A stretch of DNA of 64,000 bases from Cristatella mucedo (Eukaryota; Bryozoa; Phylactolaemata; Cristatellidae), in assembly GCA_009760855.2 (NCBI GenBank), contig WPIO01000034.1:3777501-3841500 (forward strand), written 5' to 3'. A model generated the notes under the pieces. It was given only the letters and a program-made list of their open reading frames with translations. It was not told the origin of the DNA and made no database searches. This document shows, piece after piece, positions 1 to 8,381 of the stretch. Each line of letters opens with the position of its first letter. The first letter of the stretch is position 1. Position numbers and translations under genes: made by a program.

Positions 1-30
1 TTCGTCTTTTATTTTTTCTCAAGCTCATAT

Positions 31-318
31 TCAAGTTCTTTCTTTCTTCTTTCCTTCTTCTAGTTTATCGTCCATCTCTCTACGTTTAACAGCATAGTGT
101 TGATCTATCTTTTCTTTCTTTGTTTGAAGTTCAGTAAGCTTCCTTGCTTGATGCATCTCAATACCTTTGTTAGCAATCGTTAATCCTGCATCAACAGCTT
201 TACCTGTAGTACCTAAAACTTTGTTAAATATATCAAGAGCATTATCAAATTTTACTCCAGATCCATGATATTTACCTCCATGTATTCTATGATGACCAAC
301 TCTTGCATAGCTACCCAT
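31..318 (-). CDS. small basic coiled-coil protein of the virus-like element
   Basis: A 95-residue basic frame of unknown function. The first 25 residues are rich in Gly, His and Lys (GKYHGSG at about residue 16). Residues 48-95 are Lys/Glu-rich and look like a coiled coil. It follows the 328-1,227 gene on the same strand after 9 bases, and its ATG is preceded by the TATAG motif shared by genes of this element (319-329). The frame ends at TGA 31-33, but a Lys/Glu-rich frame continues one base out of register to about position 10, so the C terminus is probably frameshifted. A core or minor virion protein is possible from size and charge, but this is inference. No family was recognised. Confidence 0.55.
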   Translation of the reverse strand: MGSYARVGHHRIHGGKYHGSGVKFDNALDIFNKVLGTTGKAVDAGLTIANKGIEMHQARKLTELQTKKEKIDQHYAVKRREMDDKLEEGKKKERT

Positions 319-327
319 TGCTCTATA

Positions 328-1227
328 TTACTTTGAAATTTCTATTGTTGCAAATACATCAGTGGTAATACTTACAGGATTTCCATTTTGATCTGTTAAA
401 CTTATCTTAAAACTACTTATCCCATCTATATCTCCACGTGTTGGTAAATACAATACATTATTAATATGTAGATCAACTTTATCTCCAGGGTTAATATCAT
501 CAATATCTATAATACATAAAGATGTACACTGCTCTAAGAATCCTTTTTTCCTTTCTACATAATTCTTAAAAGGATCAACTAAATCACAATCAACACTTAT
601 CCATCGTATTCCTTTATTGTCCGGTAATACCATTCTATACCATGCTTTAAATATTCCAGCAAAGTACATTGCTTTTTCTATTGCTTCATATGGTGTTCCA
701 CCTACAAGAGCAGAATCAAATGTTCCTAGTTGATTTGAATTAAAACCAAGAGTATCACCTATTGAATTCACAGCAGCATTAGAATTGCTTCCAAGTAGAA
801 CAACATAATCACCAACTATTTGCATTAATATTCTATCATCTGTGTCAACACTAAATTGTATACCTGTACTATTTCTTTTAGTTGTATCATAAAGAGCACT
901 AACTGTTGTTGTCGTTAGACCATTTGTGGCGACAATAGTTTTTACTTGAGGTTCTGATAGTCCTCTATTTAATGCAGCTGTTATTTTATTTGAATCATAA
1001 TAACCAGGAGCAATTGGGATATAAGCAGGTGATAAATCAGTCATTGACCACTTAAACCAAAGTTTATCATTTACATCTTTAAGTATATTTAATACTACTT
1101 TATTTGTATAAGTAAATTCTACTCGACGTAATCCAATTTTATTATAACCTGAATCAGATCCTAGCATAAGAAGAGGATGTAATGTTTTTGATTCTGAACT
1201 ACTAGTTCCAGTTAATCTTATTGACAT
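328..1227 (-). CDS. beta-rich capsid-type protein, probable penton/minor capsid protein
   Basis: An intact 299-residue frame rich in Thr, Ser, Asn, Gly and aromatic residues, with no signal peptide or membrane segment, as expected of a jelly-roll virion protein. Visible signatures are an AP-GYY segment (about residues 73-77), DTLGFN (about 158-163), and a C-terminal module with LTDQNGNP followed by FATIEI. The same module closes the neighbouring fragment at 1,237-1,427, so the two are paralogues. Proteins with this tail occur beside Maverick-type polymerases in aquatic invertebrates; a single-jelly-roll penton role is my inference. It is too short for a double-jelly-roll major capsid protein. 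The start is supported by a TATAG motif ending 2-8 bases before the ATG (1,228-1,238). It ends at TAA 328-330. Confidence 0.6.
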   Translation of the reverse strand: MSIRLTGTSSSESKTLHPLLMLGSDSGYNKIGLRRVEFTYTNKVVLNILKDVNDKLWFKWSMTDLSPAYIPIAPGYYDSNKITAALNRGLSEPQVKTIVATNGLTTTTVSALYDTTKRNSTGIQFSVDTDDRILMQIVGDYVVLLGSNSNAAVNSIGDTLGFNSNQLGTFDSALVGGTPYEAIEKAMYFAGIFKAWYRMVLPDNKGIRWISVDCDLVDPFKNYVERKKGFLEQCTSLCIIDIDDINPGDKVDLHINNVLYLPTRGDIDGISSFKISLTDQNGNPVSITTDVFATIEISK

Positions 1228-1236
1228 TTTTCTATA

Positions 1237-1427
1237 TTAAACTTCAAGAATTTCTATAGCAACTGTAATATTTTGAGAATTAAAATCTATTAGATTTTGG
1301 TTTTGATCAGTAATAGTAACTAATATATCAGAGATAGAATCATTAGCAACATTATGATACTCAATAGTTTTTGGTTCATAAACCATTAGACTCCATGGAT
1401 AGGCATCATAAGGAAAACTAAATAGAT
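1237..1427 (-). pseudogene. C-terminal fragment of a second capsid-type paralogue
   Basis: About 60 residues carrying the same C-terminal module as the 328-1,227 protein: a TDQNQN segment followed by a short beta-like end (TVAIEI). The frame stays open to about 1,470, but from 1,428 it is antisense to the well-supported zinc-ribbon/protease gene on the other strand and no start motif lies upstream. It is therefore best read as a gene remnant whose 5' part was lost at a rearrangement near 1,427. The alternative is a genuine overlap of two opposed genes. It ends at TAA 1,237-1,239, ten bases from the start of the downstream paralogue. Confidence 0.55.
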
Positions 1428-2213
1428 ATGGAAATATGTTGTTTGAAGTGTAAAAAACAAACTGATACACTCCATGAAGAGTATGTAGAAGTAGATAGTA
1501 CGAACGGAATGAGAGGATTAGTCAAATGTATTTGTCCTATTTGTAATAGTAATAAGTCAAAGCTTGTTAAGTTGAGAACAACAGTTGGTTCTGGAAGAAT
1601 ACAAAACAAATCTGGATCTGGAAGAATACAAAACAAATCTGGATCAGGAAGAATACAAAACAAATCTGGATCATCTGTTCCAACTCCTGCTTAATTTTCT
1701 GCAATATCAAATACACTTAGTAAAAAATTCTCAGGCAGTAAAGATAGATATAGTGGTTTTGGAGTTGGTGGATGTGCTGATAAAGAACAAATGATTGAAG
1801 AACTAAAAAAGGCTATTGAATAATTAAAAAAAGTAAAATCATCACCTTTGACTGATATAGAAATAAATAATTATATAAAAAAATTAGATATAAAATTTTT
1901 TACAGGTGTCCTTACAAGAGATGAACTAACAAAACCATTAAGAAATGAATGTCTTATTTGTAATACTGGTTAATCAGAAAAAGCAATATATCATTGGGTA
2001 GCACTTAAAAAAGAAGGAAACAAATGTTTTTACTTTGATTCATTTGGTGCACCACCAATGCCTGAAGTTATACAATATTTTGGTGTTATACCAACATTTC
2101 AGACGTTTAAGTTACAAGAATATAATCAAACGGATTGTGGAAGAAGGTGTCTAATCTTCTTAAAACTAATGCAAGAATCAGATTTTGGATCGACAATGGA
2201 ATTATTAATTTAA
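1428..2213 (+). pseudogene. zinc ribbon plus adenain-like maturation protease, broken
   Basis: One reading frame holds two domains. Residues 1-45 carry CLKCKK and CPICNS, a four-cysteine ribbon of the DUF5679 type. Three exact-to-near copies of a 9-residue unit (27 bp, 1,591-1,672) follow. The C-terminal part is an adenovirus-type cysteine protease: catalytic His in HWVAL (codon 1,992-1,994), Asp in FDSFG (2,037-2,039), Gln (2,127-2,129) and Cys in DCG (2,136-2,138). Such proteases mature virion proteins in adenoviruses, adintoviruses and Polintons. The frame never shifts over 786 bases, but it is interrupted by TAA at 1,692-1,694, 1,821-1,823 and 1,971-1,973, so this copy cannot make the protease in one piece. 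It ends at TAA 2,211-2,213. Confidence 0.85.
1591..1672 (+). repeat. 27-bp tandem repeat, three copies, in frame
   Basis: Three consecutive near-identical 27-base units inside the zinc-ribbon/protease frame, encoding a 9-residue Gly/Ser/Arg/Asn/Lys linker unit three times. The length is a multiple of three, so copy number can vary without shifting the frame. Confidence 0.85.
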
Positions 2214-2242
2214 TTTAAACATTTTCTTTCCCTTGTATAGAA

Positions 2243-2740
2243 ATGGAAACGGAGAATAAAAAATTCGTTGTACTCGAAAATGCTGCAGTCGTAATTCCTA
2301 AAGGAAAACAAGCACGTATTCACATTGAAGAGAAAATTAGTAAAGATTCTAAGCCTTACTTCAATGCATGGATGGATATTACAGAAGATATGAAACCTGT
2401 ACTTGAAGATATTGCTAATAGAGAAAGTATGAAATTTGAATATAGTGGATATGATATGACTGCTCGTTCAACTATTGGTATTAGAATTGCTTTTGGTAAT
2501 AAACCAAGTATCTTCTTTGATCAAAAGAATAAACAAATTAAATTTACTAGTGTTGCAGAAATAATTCAAAAGTTTGGAAATGACTTTGCTGTTACTGGAA
2601 TTCTAGATGGATCTTATGTTACTAAAGATACTTATAACTCAGAAGAAAGACTTAGTATTAGATTGAAGATTGATCAAGGTAAAGTTTATAATATAGATAC
2701 AAAACAATCACAGGATAAATTCAATCCTGCAGATTATTAG
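2243..2740 (+). CDS. intact orphan protein, 165 aa, of the virus-like element
   Basis: An uninterrupted 165-residue frame, acidic to neutral, predicted mixed alpha/beta, with no signal peptide or membrane segment. It starts at an ATG directly behind a TATAG-type motif (2,232-2,242) and ends at TAG 2,738-2,740. I recognise no family. Alternating hydrophobic stretches in the second half would suit a small nucleic-acid-binding (OB-like) fold, but there is no diagnostic motif, so this is speculation. It is the longest frame in the element apart from 328-1,227 that shows no internal stop or frameshift, which stands out among the broken protease, phospholipase, endonuclease and polymerase genes around it. 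Confidence 0.7.
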   Translation: METENKKFVVLENAAVVIPKGKQARIHIEEKISKDSKPYFNAWMDITEDMKPVLEDIANRESMKFEYSGYDMTARSTIGIRIAFGNKPSIFFDQKNKQIKFTSVAEIIQKFGNDFAVTGILDGSYVTKDTYNSEERLSIRLKIDQGKVYNIDTKQSQDKFNPADY

Positions 2741-2865
2741 ATAATAAAAATTAGATAAACATAAAACAAAATAAAAATTAGATTATATATTTTTTTGCTT
2801 ATAGATAACATCTTATCAACAAGAGTTTTAGCATAATTAGGTATCATACTAATACTTGTTGAATT

Positions 2866-3549
2866 TTATACTTTATCTTTTAAGAATTCCATTGCGAATT
2901 TACTATCAAGAATAGAACCACCTATACCTAAACCTAACTTTGCTTTTGCGGTCATAATTGCTGCGACAGTTTTTGCATCTTCTCTAACATAATTCGGTTG
3001 TTTAGGATCTAATCCAATACGAGCAGCTGATTCTGCTAAAACTAAATCTGATACATTTCCTATTTCAGTTCGTTTTGGCTCTGACATTGAACTTGTTTCA
3101 TTGTATGTGTGGTCATGAATAAGTGCTCGAGCATCTAAATCATTAACACCAACATATCCTTGATCCATTCTTTGATTAAACTTTGTACCTGGCCCTACAT
3201 AAGAATATTTCCCAGTATTTTTAAAAGAACCATTTGGTACATTTTCTGATTTTACATCTTTTGGAAGAGGATGATGAAACTCTCTTCCGCCTGATAATTT
3301 ATTTATCATATCTACAATACCAAGACCTTGTATTCTATTTGCTCTTAGTTATTTCGATGAAATATTCAATTGCAATCCAGTATTTTTAGATCTACTCTTT
3401 TCTATTTTATTAAGTTGAGTTTGAGTGAGAAGAATTATGATACTACCGGAAAGATCTGAATGTTTAAGTCTTATTGATATTGGTTCTGTTGATTTGTGTA
3501 TTAGTTTTACTTGATGTTCTGATAATGATAGTTTTGCTTCTTGATACAT
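2866..3549 (-). pseudogene. parvovirus-type phospholipase A2 domain protein, broken by one TAA
   Basis: A single frame of about 227 codons interrupted at TAA 3,349-3,351. The N-terminal part (about 66 residues) has a SLSEHQ...LTQTQ pattern also seen in small virion proteins of Maverick-like elements. The C-terminal part carries the phospholipase A2 signature of parvovirus VP1 unique regions: YVGPGTKF (calcium-loop-like), then DLDARALIHDHTY with the catalytic His-Asp pair, then a helix with SDLVLAESAA. In parvoviruses this enzyme breaches the endosomal membrane during entry; a similar virion role is inferred here. A TATAG-type motif precedes the ATG (3,550-3,565). The frame ends at TAA 2,866-2,868. 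Confidence 0.8.
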
Positions 3550-3603
3550 AATTTTCTATAATATAATAAAATATTTTAAACAGATAAAAAACATTGTATA
3601 GAA

Positions 3604-4162
3604 ATGTCACATGATGAAGTTGCTACTGTTGGTAATGTTGAAGAATTTAGAGAACGTGTTCTTGAATTATTGGATTACAATGCTTTTACAGGTAAATTTA
3701 CAAATAAAACTAATCGTGGAGGGACTGCAAGAGTAGGAAAAGAGGCTGGAACGATTGATAAATATGGTTATAGAGTTATTAGAATTGATGAAAAAATATA
3801 CAAAATCCATCGTCTCGCATGGTTAATTTGTAAAAACGAAATGCCTATATTTCAAATAGATCACGTAAATGGAATTGAGAGTGATAAGAGAATTTTCAAA
3901 TCTAAGAATTGCAAGTCATTGTGAAAATCAAAGGAACAAAGATATTACTAAAAGAAATTCAAGTGGATTCATAGGAGTTAGTTTTAAAAAGAGAGAAAAC
4001 AAGTGTGAATCACATATTTGCATAGACAAGCATAGATATCACTTGGGTCTATTTGATGATCCTGAAGAAGCGGCAAAAGTTAGAGATTTAGAAGCAATTC
4101 GTTTACACTTACAATTTGCACGTCTTAATTTCGCACATTGTTTAGATGATGATAAAAATTAG
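3604..4162 (+). pseudogene. HNH homing endonuclease with AP2 DNA-binding domain, frameshifted
   Basis: The first frame (3,604-3,924) contains a typical phage-type HNH nuclease: a GYRVIRID strand, IHRLAWLI, and QIDHVNG with the DH metal/catalytic pair. The second frame (open from 3,869, ending at TAG 4,160-4,162) continues with NLRIASHCENQ, the normal HNH end, and an AP2 domain: SSGFIGVSF, HLGLFDDPEEAA and the final ARLNF. The shift lies in a T run at 3,893-3,896. This domain pair is known from mobile homing endonucleases of phages, giant viruses and plastids, which cut a target allele and copy themselves in. The gene has its own TATAG-type start motif (3,593-3,603), so it is free-standing rather than intron-borne. 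Confidence 0.85.
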
Positions 4163-4178
4163 TTCGATACACAGATCT

Positions 4179-4496
4179 TTAATTACTACATCTTTGTTTT
4201 AATTCTGTTAACAACTTTTTAACTTCTCTATCAATTTCTTCAGGTGTAGCACCCTTTGCATAAAGAGTACTTAATAACATTGCTGACTCTGCCTTATAAT
4301 TGCAAGTTTTCTTGCCACCTGCCGATGTAGCTTCAACTTGTTTAATATCTCTTTTTAATTCTGGAGAGAAATTAACGCCTCCTTTCTCTACTAAATCTCG
4401 ACCTTTATCTTGGTAATCTAAACGATTTTGTATTTCTTCAATCTGCACTTTTCCCGATACATCAATATCTATACCTCGATCAATTGCTTTTACCAT
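4179..4496 (-). CDS. orphan protein, 105 aa
   Basis: An uninterrupted, lysine-rich 105-residue frame with a charged, probably helical composition and no membrane segment. It ends at TAA 4,179-4,181, seventeen bases beyond the end of the opposed endonuclease gene. No TATAG motif lies directly before its ATG, unlike most neighbours, so the start is less certain. It lies downstream of the pX-like gene on the same strand (46-base gap) and may be co-transcribed with it. No family recognised. Confidence 0.5.
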   Translation of the reverse strand: MVKAIDRGIDIDVSGKVQIEEIQNRLDYQDKGRDLVEKGGVNFSPELKRDIKQVEATSAGGKKTCNYKAESAMLLSTLYAKGATPEEIDREVKKLLTELKQRCSN

Positions 4497-4542
4497 TTTT
4501 TAAGTCATTTATTGAATTCGTAAGTCTTTCACTTTGTAAGGT

Positions 4543-5118
4543 TTATGCATTCATCCTCTGTTCATGAGTTTTCATAGGTAGACTTTTAGCAGTAAACATT
4601 GCAGTATCAACTAACTTTTTTATTGGGTCTGCTACAGCAACTGCTATTGATATTCCTGTCCCAATCCCACCAATAATTGCACCAATTAAGCCTACGAGTG
4701 CTGGAATAGCGGGGAGAAAGCCTCCTGATCTTACTTGTAAGAAATTCTTACTCCAGGATTTACGATCTAATTGACTTGCATCCCAATTAACCTTCATTCC
4801 AAATACTTCACTTAGATATTGACTAGGGTTCCATTGCCAAGGATAACCATTTTTTTCAGCTGCAAGTAAAACATCATTATTTGCTAAACCAATTTCTAGT
4901 GATTCTATCATTTTGTTTAGTCCTCCTTTTTTTCCTGACATTGTCTTCCAAAATACATCTCCATATTTACCACTAGTAACATCATCTACTATTCTTTTTA
5001 TAAATAAAGATAAATCAACTAATCCTGTAAAACCACAAAGAAAGCCTCCTAATACCTTAGTTCCTGCTCCAATAACTTTAGGAGATTGTAATACTTTTGA
5101 ACAGCTGTTGCAATCTTT
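4543..5118 (-). pseudogene. pX-like hydrophobic minor virion protein, 5' end lost
   Basis: The frame is open from 5,118 to TAA 4,543-4,545, about 190 codons. Its most telling part is a Gly/Ala/Ile-rich hydrophobic segment starting RSGGFLPAIPALVG and running about 35 residues, the pattern of the C-terminal segment of adenovirus pX and adintovirus pX-like proteins. A second Gly-rich hydrophobic patch lies upstream of the internal methionine at 4,939-4,941. The upstream end stops at TGA 5,119-5,121, right beside the LINE inserted at 5,130, so the true N terminus is probably lost. The likely role, by analogy, is condensing or anchoring DNA in the virion or acting on membranes; this is inferred. 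Confidence 0.6.
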
Positions 5119-5129
5119 TCAGATGCTTG

Positions 5130-5808
5130 TAATGTAATGCATCTCCGTCAGTAACTCCACAAAGTCATAAAGACCATGTGGGTGTTACGCGGGAGAGTTT
5201 TGTATAGCGCACTCACAGCTTAAGCGGCTTTCGGTACGCATTCGGTAGCCAACAGACTTGATCTCACGCAACAAAGAGAAAGTGGGAAACATAGCAGAGT
5301 TAGGAGAGCAGTTGAGGTAGTGAGTAGCATAGAAGTAGCAGTTCAGGACCGCTGAAAAAGATGTGCCATAGTCGGCAGTTGGAGAGTAGATGTCGTTGCG
5401 TAAGAATTGTGGAAGCGAGTTCCACAGTCTAGGACCTGCAGAGCTAAAGCTTCTGTCGCCAACTGTCTTTAAGCGGAGGAATGGGACAGCTAATTTATTG
5501 TTCACACAGGACCTGAGGGCGCGAACAGGCTGAAACTGATGCAGCAGTTCAGCTAGGGTACGAAGGAGCCAAGCCGTGGCGGGCCTTGTGGGTCAGCATA
5601 AGAACTTTGCTCTGTATCCTTTGCTCAACCGGCAACCATCCTAGCTCTTTCAGCAAAGGTGACACGTGCTCAAACCGCTGGGACTTGAAGACCAGCCTTG
5701 CAGCCATATTCATAGTCCACTGTAGTGGCATAATAGCTTTTTTTGGTAGCCCAGCCAAAAGGGAATTACAATAATCAAGCCGAGACAGAACTAAAGAGCT
5801 AGTTAACA
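5130..5808 (-). mobile_element. 5'-truncated L2-B LINE insertion
   Basis: About 680 bases nearly identical to the 3' part of the L2-B element at 59,985-60,670. It includes the reverse-transcriptase C-terminal region in broken frames (5,185-5,505 and 5,549-5,809) and ends in a TTACAT-type tail on the minus strand. Similarity stops abruptly at GAGCTAGTTAA (5,798-5,808). The insertion separates a minus-strand viral gene on its left from a plus-strand gene lacking its start on its right. I see no clear target-site duplication. Confidence 0.9.
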
Positions 5809-6132
5809 TCTAATGCAACTACAACAAGTGAAATAAAATCTAATGGAACACTGTATCAAGGACTACTTCTTAATCCTTCTGTTGAAATGAAAATACCTAT
5901 TCCAAGAGGTTTATTTGTAATTTCTGCAACATATATATCTCCAGATGGTAAACAAAGAATGCTTATTCCTCTCCCTCCAACAGGAGTAAGTTCTACTCAA
6001 TCATTTCAATTATTTGGAAGATTCATTCTTAATTCAGATAAAATAATAGAAATTGATTTTACACTAATTTATTGTACACAAGATTTATTTGGTGAAACAA
6101 TAACCGTTACTGTTTATATAGCAATATCATAA
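5809..6132 (+). pseudogene. beta-rich virion-type protein, 5'-truncated by the LINE
   Basis: An open frame from the LINE junction to TAA 6,130-6,132, about 107 codons. The first methionine is internal (5,887), and the frame upstream of it is already protein-like, so the N terminus was lost at the insertion. The composition (many Thr, Ser, Ile; alternating strands such as TITVTVYIAIS at the end) suggests a beta-sandwich structural protein. It ends two bases before the fibre-like gene, as in a transcription unit. No family recognised. Confidence 0.5.
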
Positions 6133-6133
6133 A

Positions 6134-7239
6134 ATGCTTTCTAGAAAAGATTTACAAATGGATGGAAAATTGAACTTTGATTCAAATAGAATAATTAATG
6201 TTGGTGAAACAATTGATTCATTAGAAACTGTTAATAAATCGTTTGCTGATAACAATTATCTAAGAAAAGATTCTGATCAACATATAACTGGTAACTTATC
6301 GGCTAACTCAAAAAAATATGTAATAATATCAGATCCTGTCAATGGAAGAGATATTACTACAAAAAAATATGCCGATACAAAAACAGGAATGTATAAACAA
6401 GATGAAACAGTAAATGGAAATGTAAGTGTTGAAAAATTAATAATGAATAGCAGAAAACCAAATTTTAATAATTATGCTCCAACTGATGTAATTGCGAATA
6501 AGTACATTCATCATTTCTATTTAAAGTGTGGAAGTTTACCATTTGTTAGAACATTTATAAGTAATTCTGGTTTTATTAGATATTGGGGTAATTTAACTGC
6601 AAACAGTGTAAGTAATATTGGAACAATACCACAATCTTATTCTTCTTTTACTAATGGTAAACAAGTTTTAGCAAAGCTATCAGATATTAACATAAAAAAC
6701 CCGTTTACTCAAGAGTTAAAATAAAAATAAAAGATATTAATACTGCTGCTATTATGAAAAATAATTATATTGATAGCACAACTACATATAGAGTAACTAA
6801 CAGGTTTCTTTTGGATTATTTCTTTGTAACAAAAGATGATAATAGAACTAAAATAAATTATAAAAGTGCATTTGCAACAATTTATATAAGTAAAAATAAA
6901 ATAAATAATGGTGATATTATATTTATAAACTAAAACTATAAATTTTATTCTCCAAACTATTATTCATCTACTTTACTCAATCTACAATATTATTATGCTG
7001 AGGGAAATTATATGTTGGTAATGAGTGACTCTATAATTAATGTTAGTATTTCTGAAGATAGTTCAAAAACAATTTCGTTTAACATTACTTATCCTATTTT
7101 AAATTATGGTACTATTTCAACTCCAAGTGATTTAGATTATATTGAAATTTTGTTAGTTAATGGAGTAGAATATACTACTCCTACTACTACAACTGATACT
7201 ACAACTGGATATTATCTTGAAGGTGAAGTACTTCTTTAA
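6134..7239 (+). pseudogene. fibre-like receptor-binding virion protein, broken
   Basis: Residues 1-110 resemble repeats of phage tail fibres and similar trimeric spikes: NRIINVGETIDSLETVNKSF, then DSDQHITGNLSANS and a second ISDPVNGRDITTKKYAD unit, each an 'I..V..P..D..T.KY' turn. The rest is Thr/Asn/Tyr-rich beta-type sequence. The first frame ends at 6,722-6,724; a matching low-complexity beta-rich frame continues one base out of register, is interrupted by TAA 6,931-6,933, and ends at TAA 7,237-7,239. A host-attachment role is inferred from the repeat type only. Its stop codon overlaps the stop codon of the opposed gene at 7,236. Confidence 0.55.
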
Positions 7240-7614
7240 ATCTTCCAATCCATAGTCTCTTTAATCAATTCTTCAGGAATATTAAAACTCTTTTCAGAAT
7301 CTTTCATTTGTTTAGTTAGTTCTATTTTTTTAGAGTAAGCTTCAGACCTCATACTATTTTTTTTCTATTTTTAAGTCTTTAAGGAACTCTTCAAAGATTG
7401 AACCATCTCTAACTTTAACAAATATATTTGCTATTTCTGGTTCAGATTGGTTAATTCTAAGTGCTTTTTATTCTAATACTAGTTTTAAAGCATCTAACAA
7501 AGTTGATCTGATTTCTTCAATTCTACCCATTGGATAAGAACAGATTTTAAAGTTTGAATACTGTTGTCCTTGTGCTTCTTTAAGATAGTCTTTACTTCTT
7601 GTCTCAATGTTCAT
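7236..7614 (-). pseudogene. small orphan gene, broken
   Basis: About 125 codons starting at ATG 7,614 directly behind a TATATAG motif (7,615-7,627). It has an in-frame TAA at 7,468-7,470 and a frameshift in the A/T run near 7,351-7,366, after which a Lys/Glu-rich frame continues to TAA 7,236-7,238. The product would be a soluble, charged, probably helical protein. It converges on the fibre-like gene with overlapping stop codons. No family recognised. Confidence 0.45.
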
Positions 7615-7655
7615 ATTCTATATATTGTTTTTATATTTTATTAAATTAAATTAAA

Positions 7656-8120
7656 CTACACTTGACAAAGAGCTGCCTCAGCGGCTTTTTGATTTGCACC
7701 CTTACCATCACTAATACTTGGTAGAACTGAATAACATTCATCTTTAACAATTCCAGTGATATCAGGTTTAATACCAGACACTCCAGATATAACTGTTGAT
7801 TCTGATGGAAGTTATGATGCAATCCAAGTTGTATAACTTGCAATTTCATTAGGATCATCTAGAAGAGCATCAACTTTAGATCTAACTCTTTCCTCAAGTC
7901 CTGATAGAACTTCAGTTTAACCTGCACTAATAATCTTTTGTGCTTCAACTTCCGATTCATCAAGATAGAATTTCTTAACAGATGTATCAGTCATAACAGA
8001 AATATCAGAATTGAGCATTGTTTCATCGTATGCTGTCATTCTTGACCTAACAAGATAATCAACGTAAGATTTAAGCGCCAAAGCAGAAGTTGCTAGCATC
8101 GGATCAGTAACGGCTTCCAT
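7656..8120 (-). pseudogene. orphan gene, two in-frame TAA codons
   Basis: A continuous frame of 154 codons from ATG 8,120 to TAG 7,656-7,658, with no shift but with TAA at 7,917-7,919 and 7,812-7,814. The N-terminal third is Ala/Ser/Asp-rich and helical; the middle contains GLEERVRSKVDALLDD, a likely amphipathic helix. The start follows a TATAGGAA-type motif (8,121-8,132). The 70-residue frame at 7,646-7,858 is a shadow of this gene. No family recognised. Confidence 0.5.
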
Positions 8121-8224
8121 TTCCTATACAATAATAAAAAAATAAAATAGATGCACACAAACAATCAACGAATACTTTTTCAAATAGAAGAAGATAAGAT
8201 ATGAAGTTTATCTACCTTATCATA

Positions 8225-8376
8225 TTAATATACCACACATTTTAAGTAACTTTCTATTTCTGATACAGGTAGTTTACTAATATATGGATATACATTTTCA
8301 TTTTCGTTAACATTAAAAAGCATGTATTCATATTGTTTAACATAGTCATATGAGATAGTATTCTTTCAATATTCAT
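8225..8376 (-). pseudogene. member 1 of a tandem small-gene family, frameshifted
   Basis: Begins at ATG 8,376 behind a TATATAGAAA motif and shifts frame early. The second frame carries VYPYISKLPVSEIE, closely matching VYPYISKLSNSEIE of the neighbour at 8,382-8,609, and ends at TAA 8,225-8,227. It is therefore a decayed paralogue. Function unknown. Confidence 0.55.
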
Positions 8377-8381
8377 TTTTT

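Noticed and set aside
4913-5137. 74-codon plus-strand frame
   Set aside because: Antisense to the pX-like gene, whose minus-strand frame is open through the region.
7646-7858. 70-codon minus-strand frame in the element
   Set aside because: Lies in another register of the better-supported 7,656-8,120 gene, which continues through it with protein-like composition.
1428-7919. TAA used as a glutamine codon (alternative genetic code)
   Set aside because: Several in-frame TAA codons could fit glutamine, but genes of the element also end naturally at TAA (for example 328-330, 1,237-1,239, 7,236-7,238, 9,498-9,500), frameshifts are present as well, and the polymerase has TGA breaks. Decay is the simpler reading.
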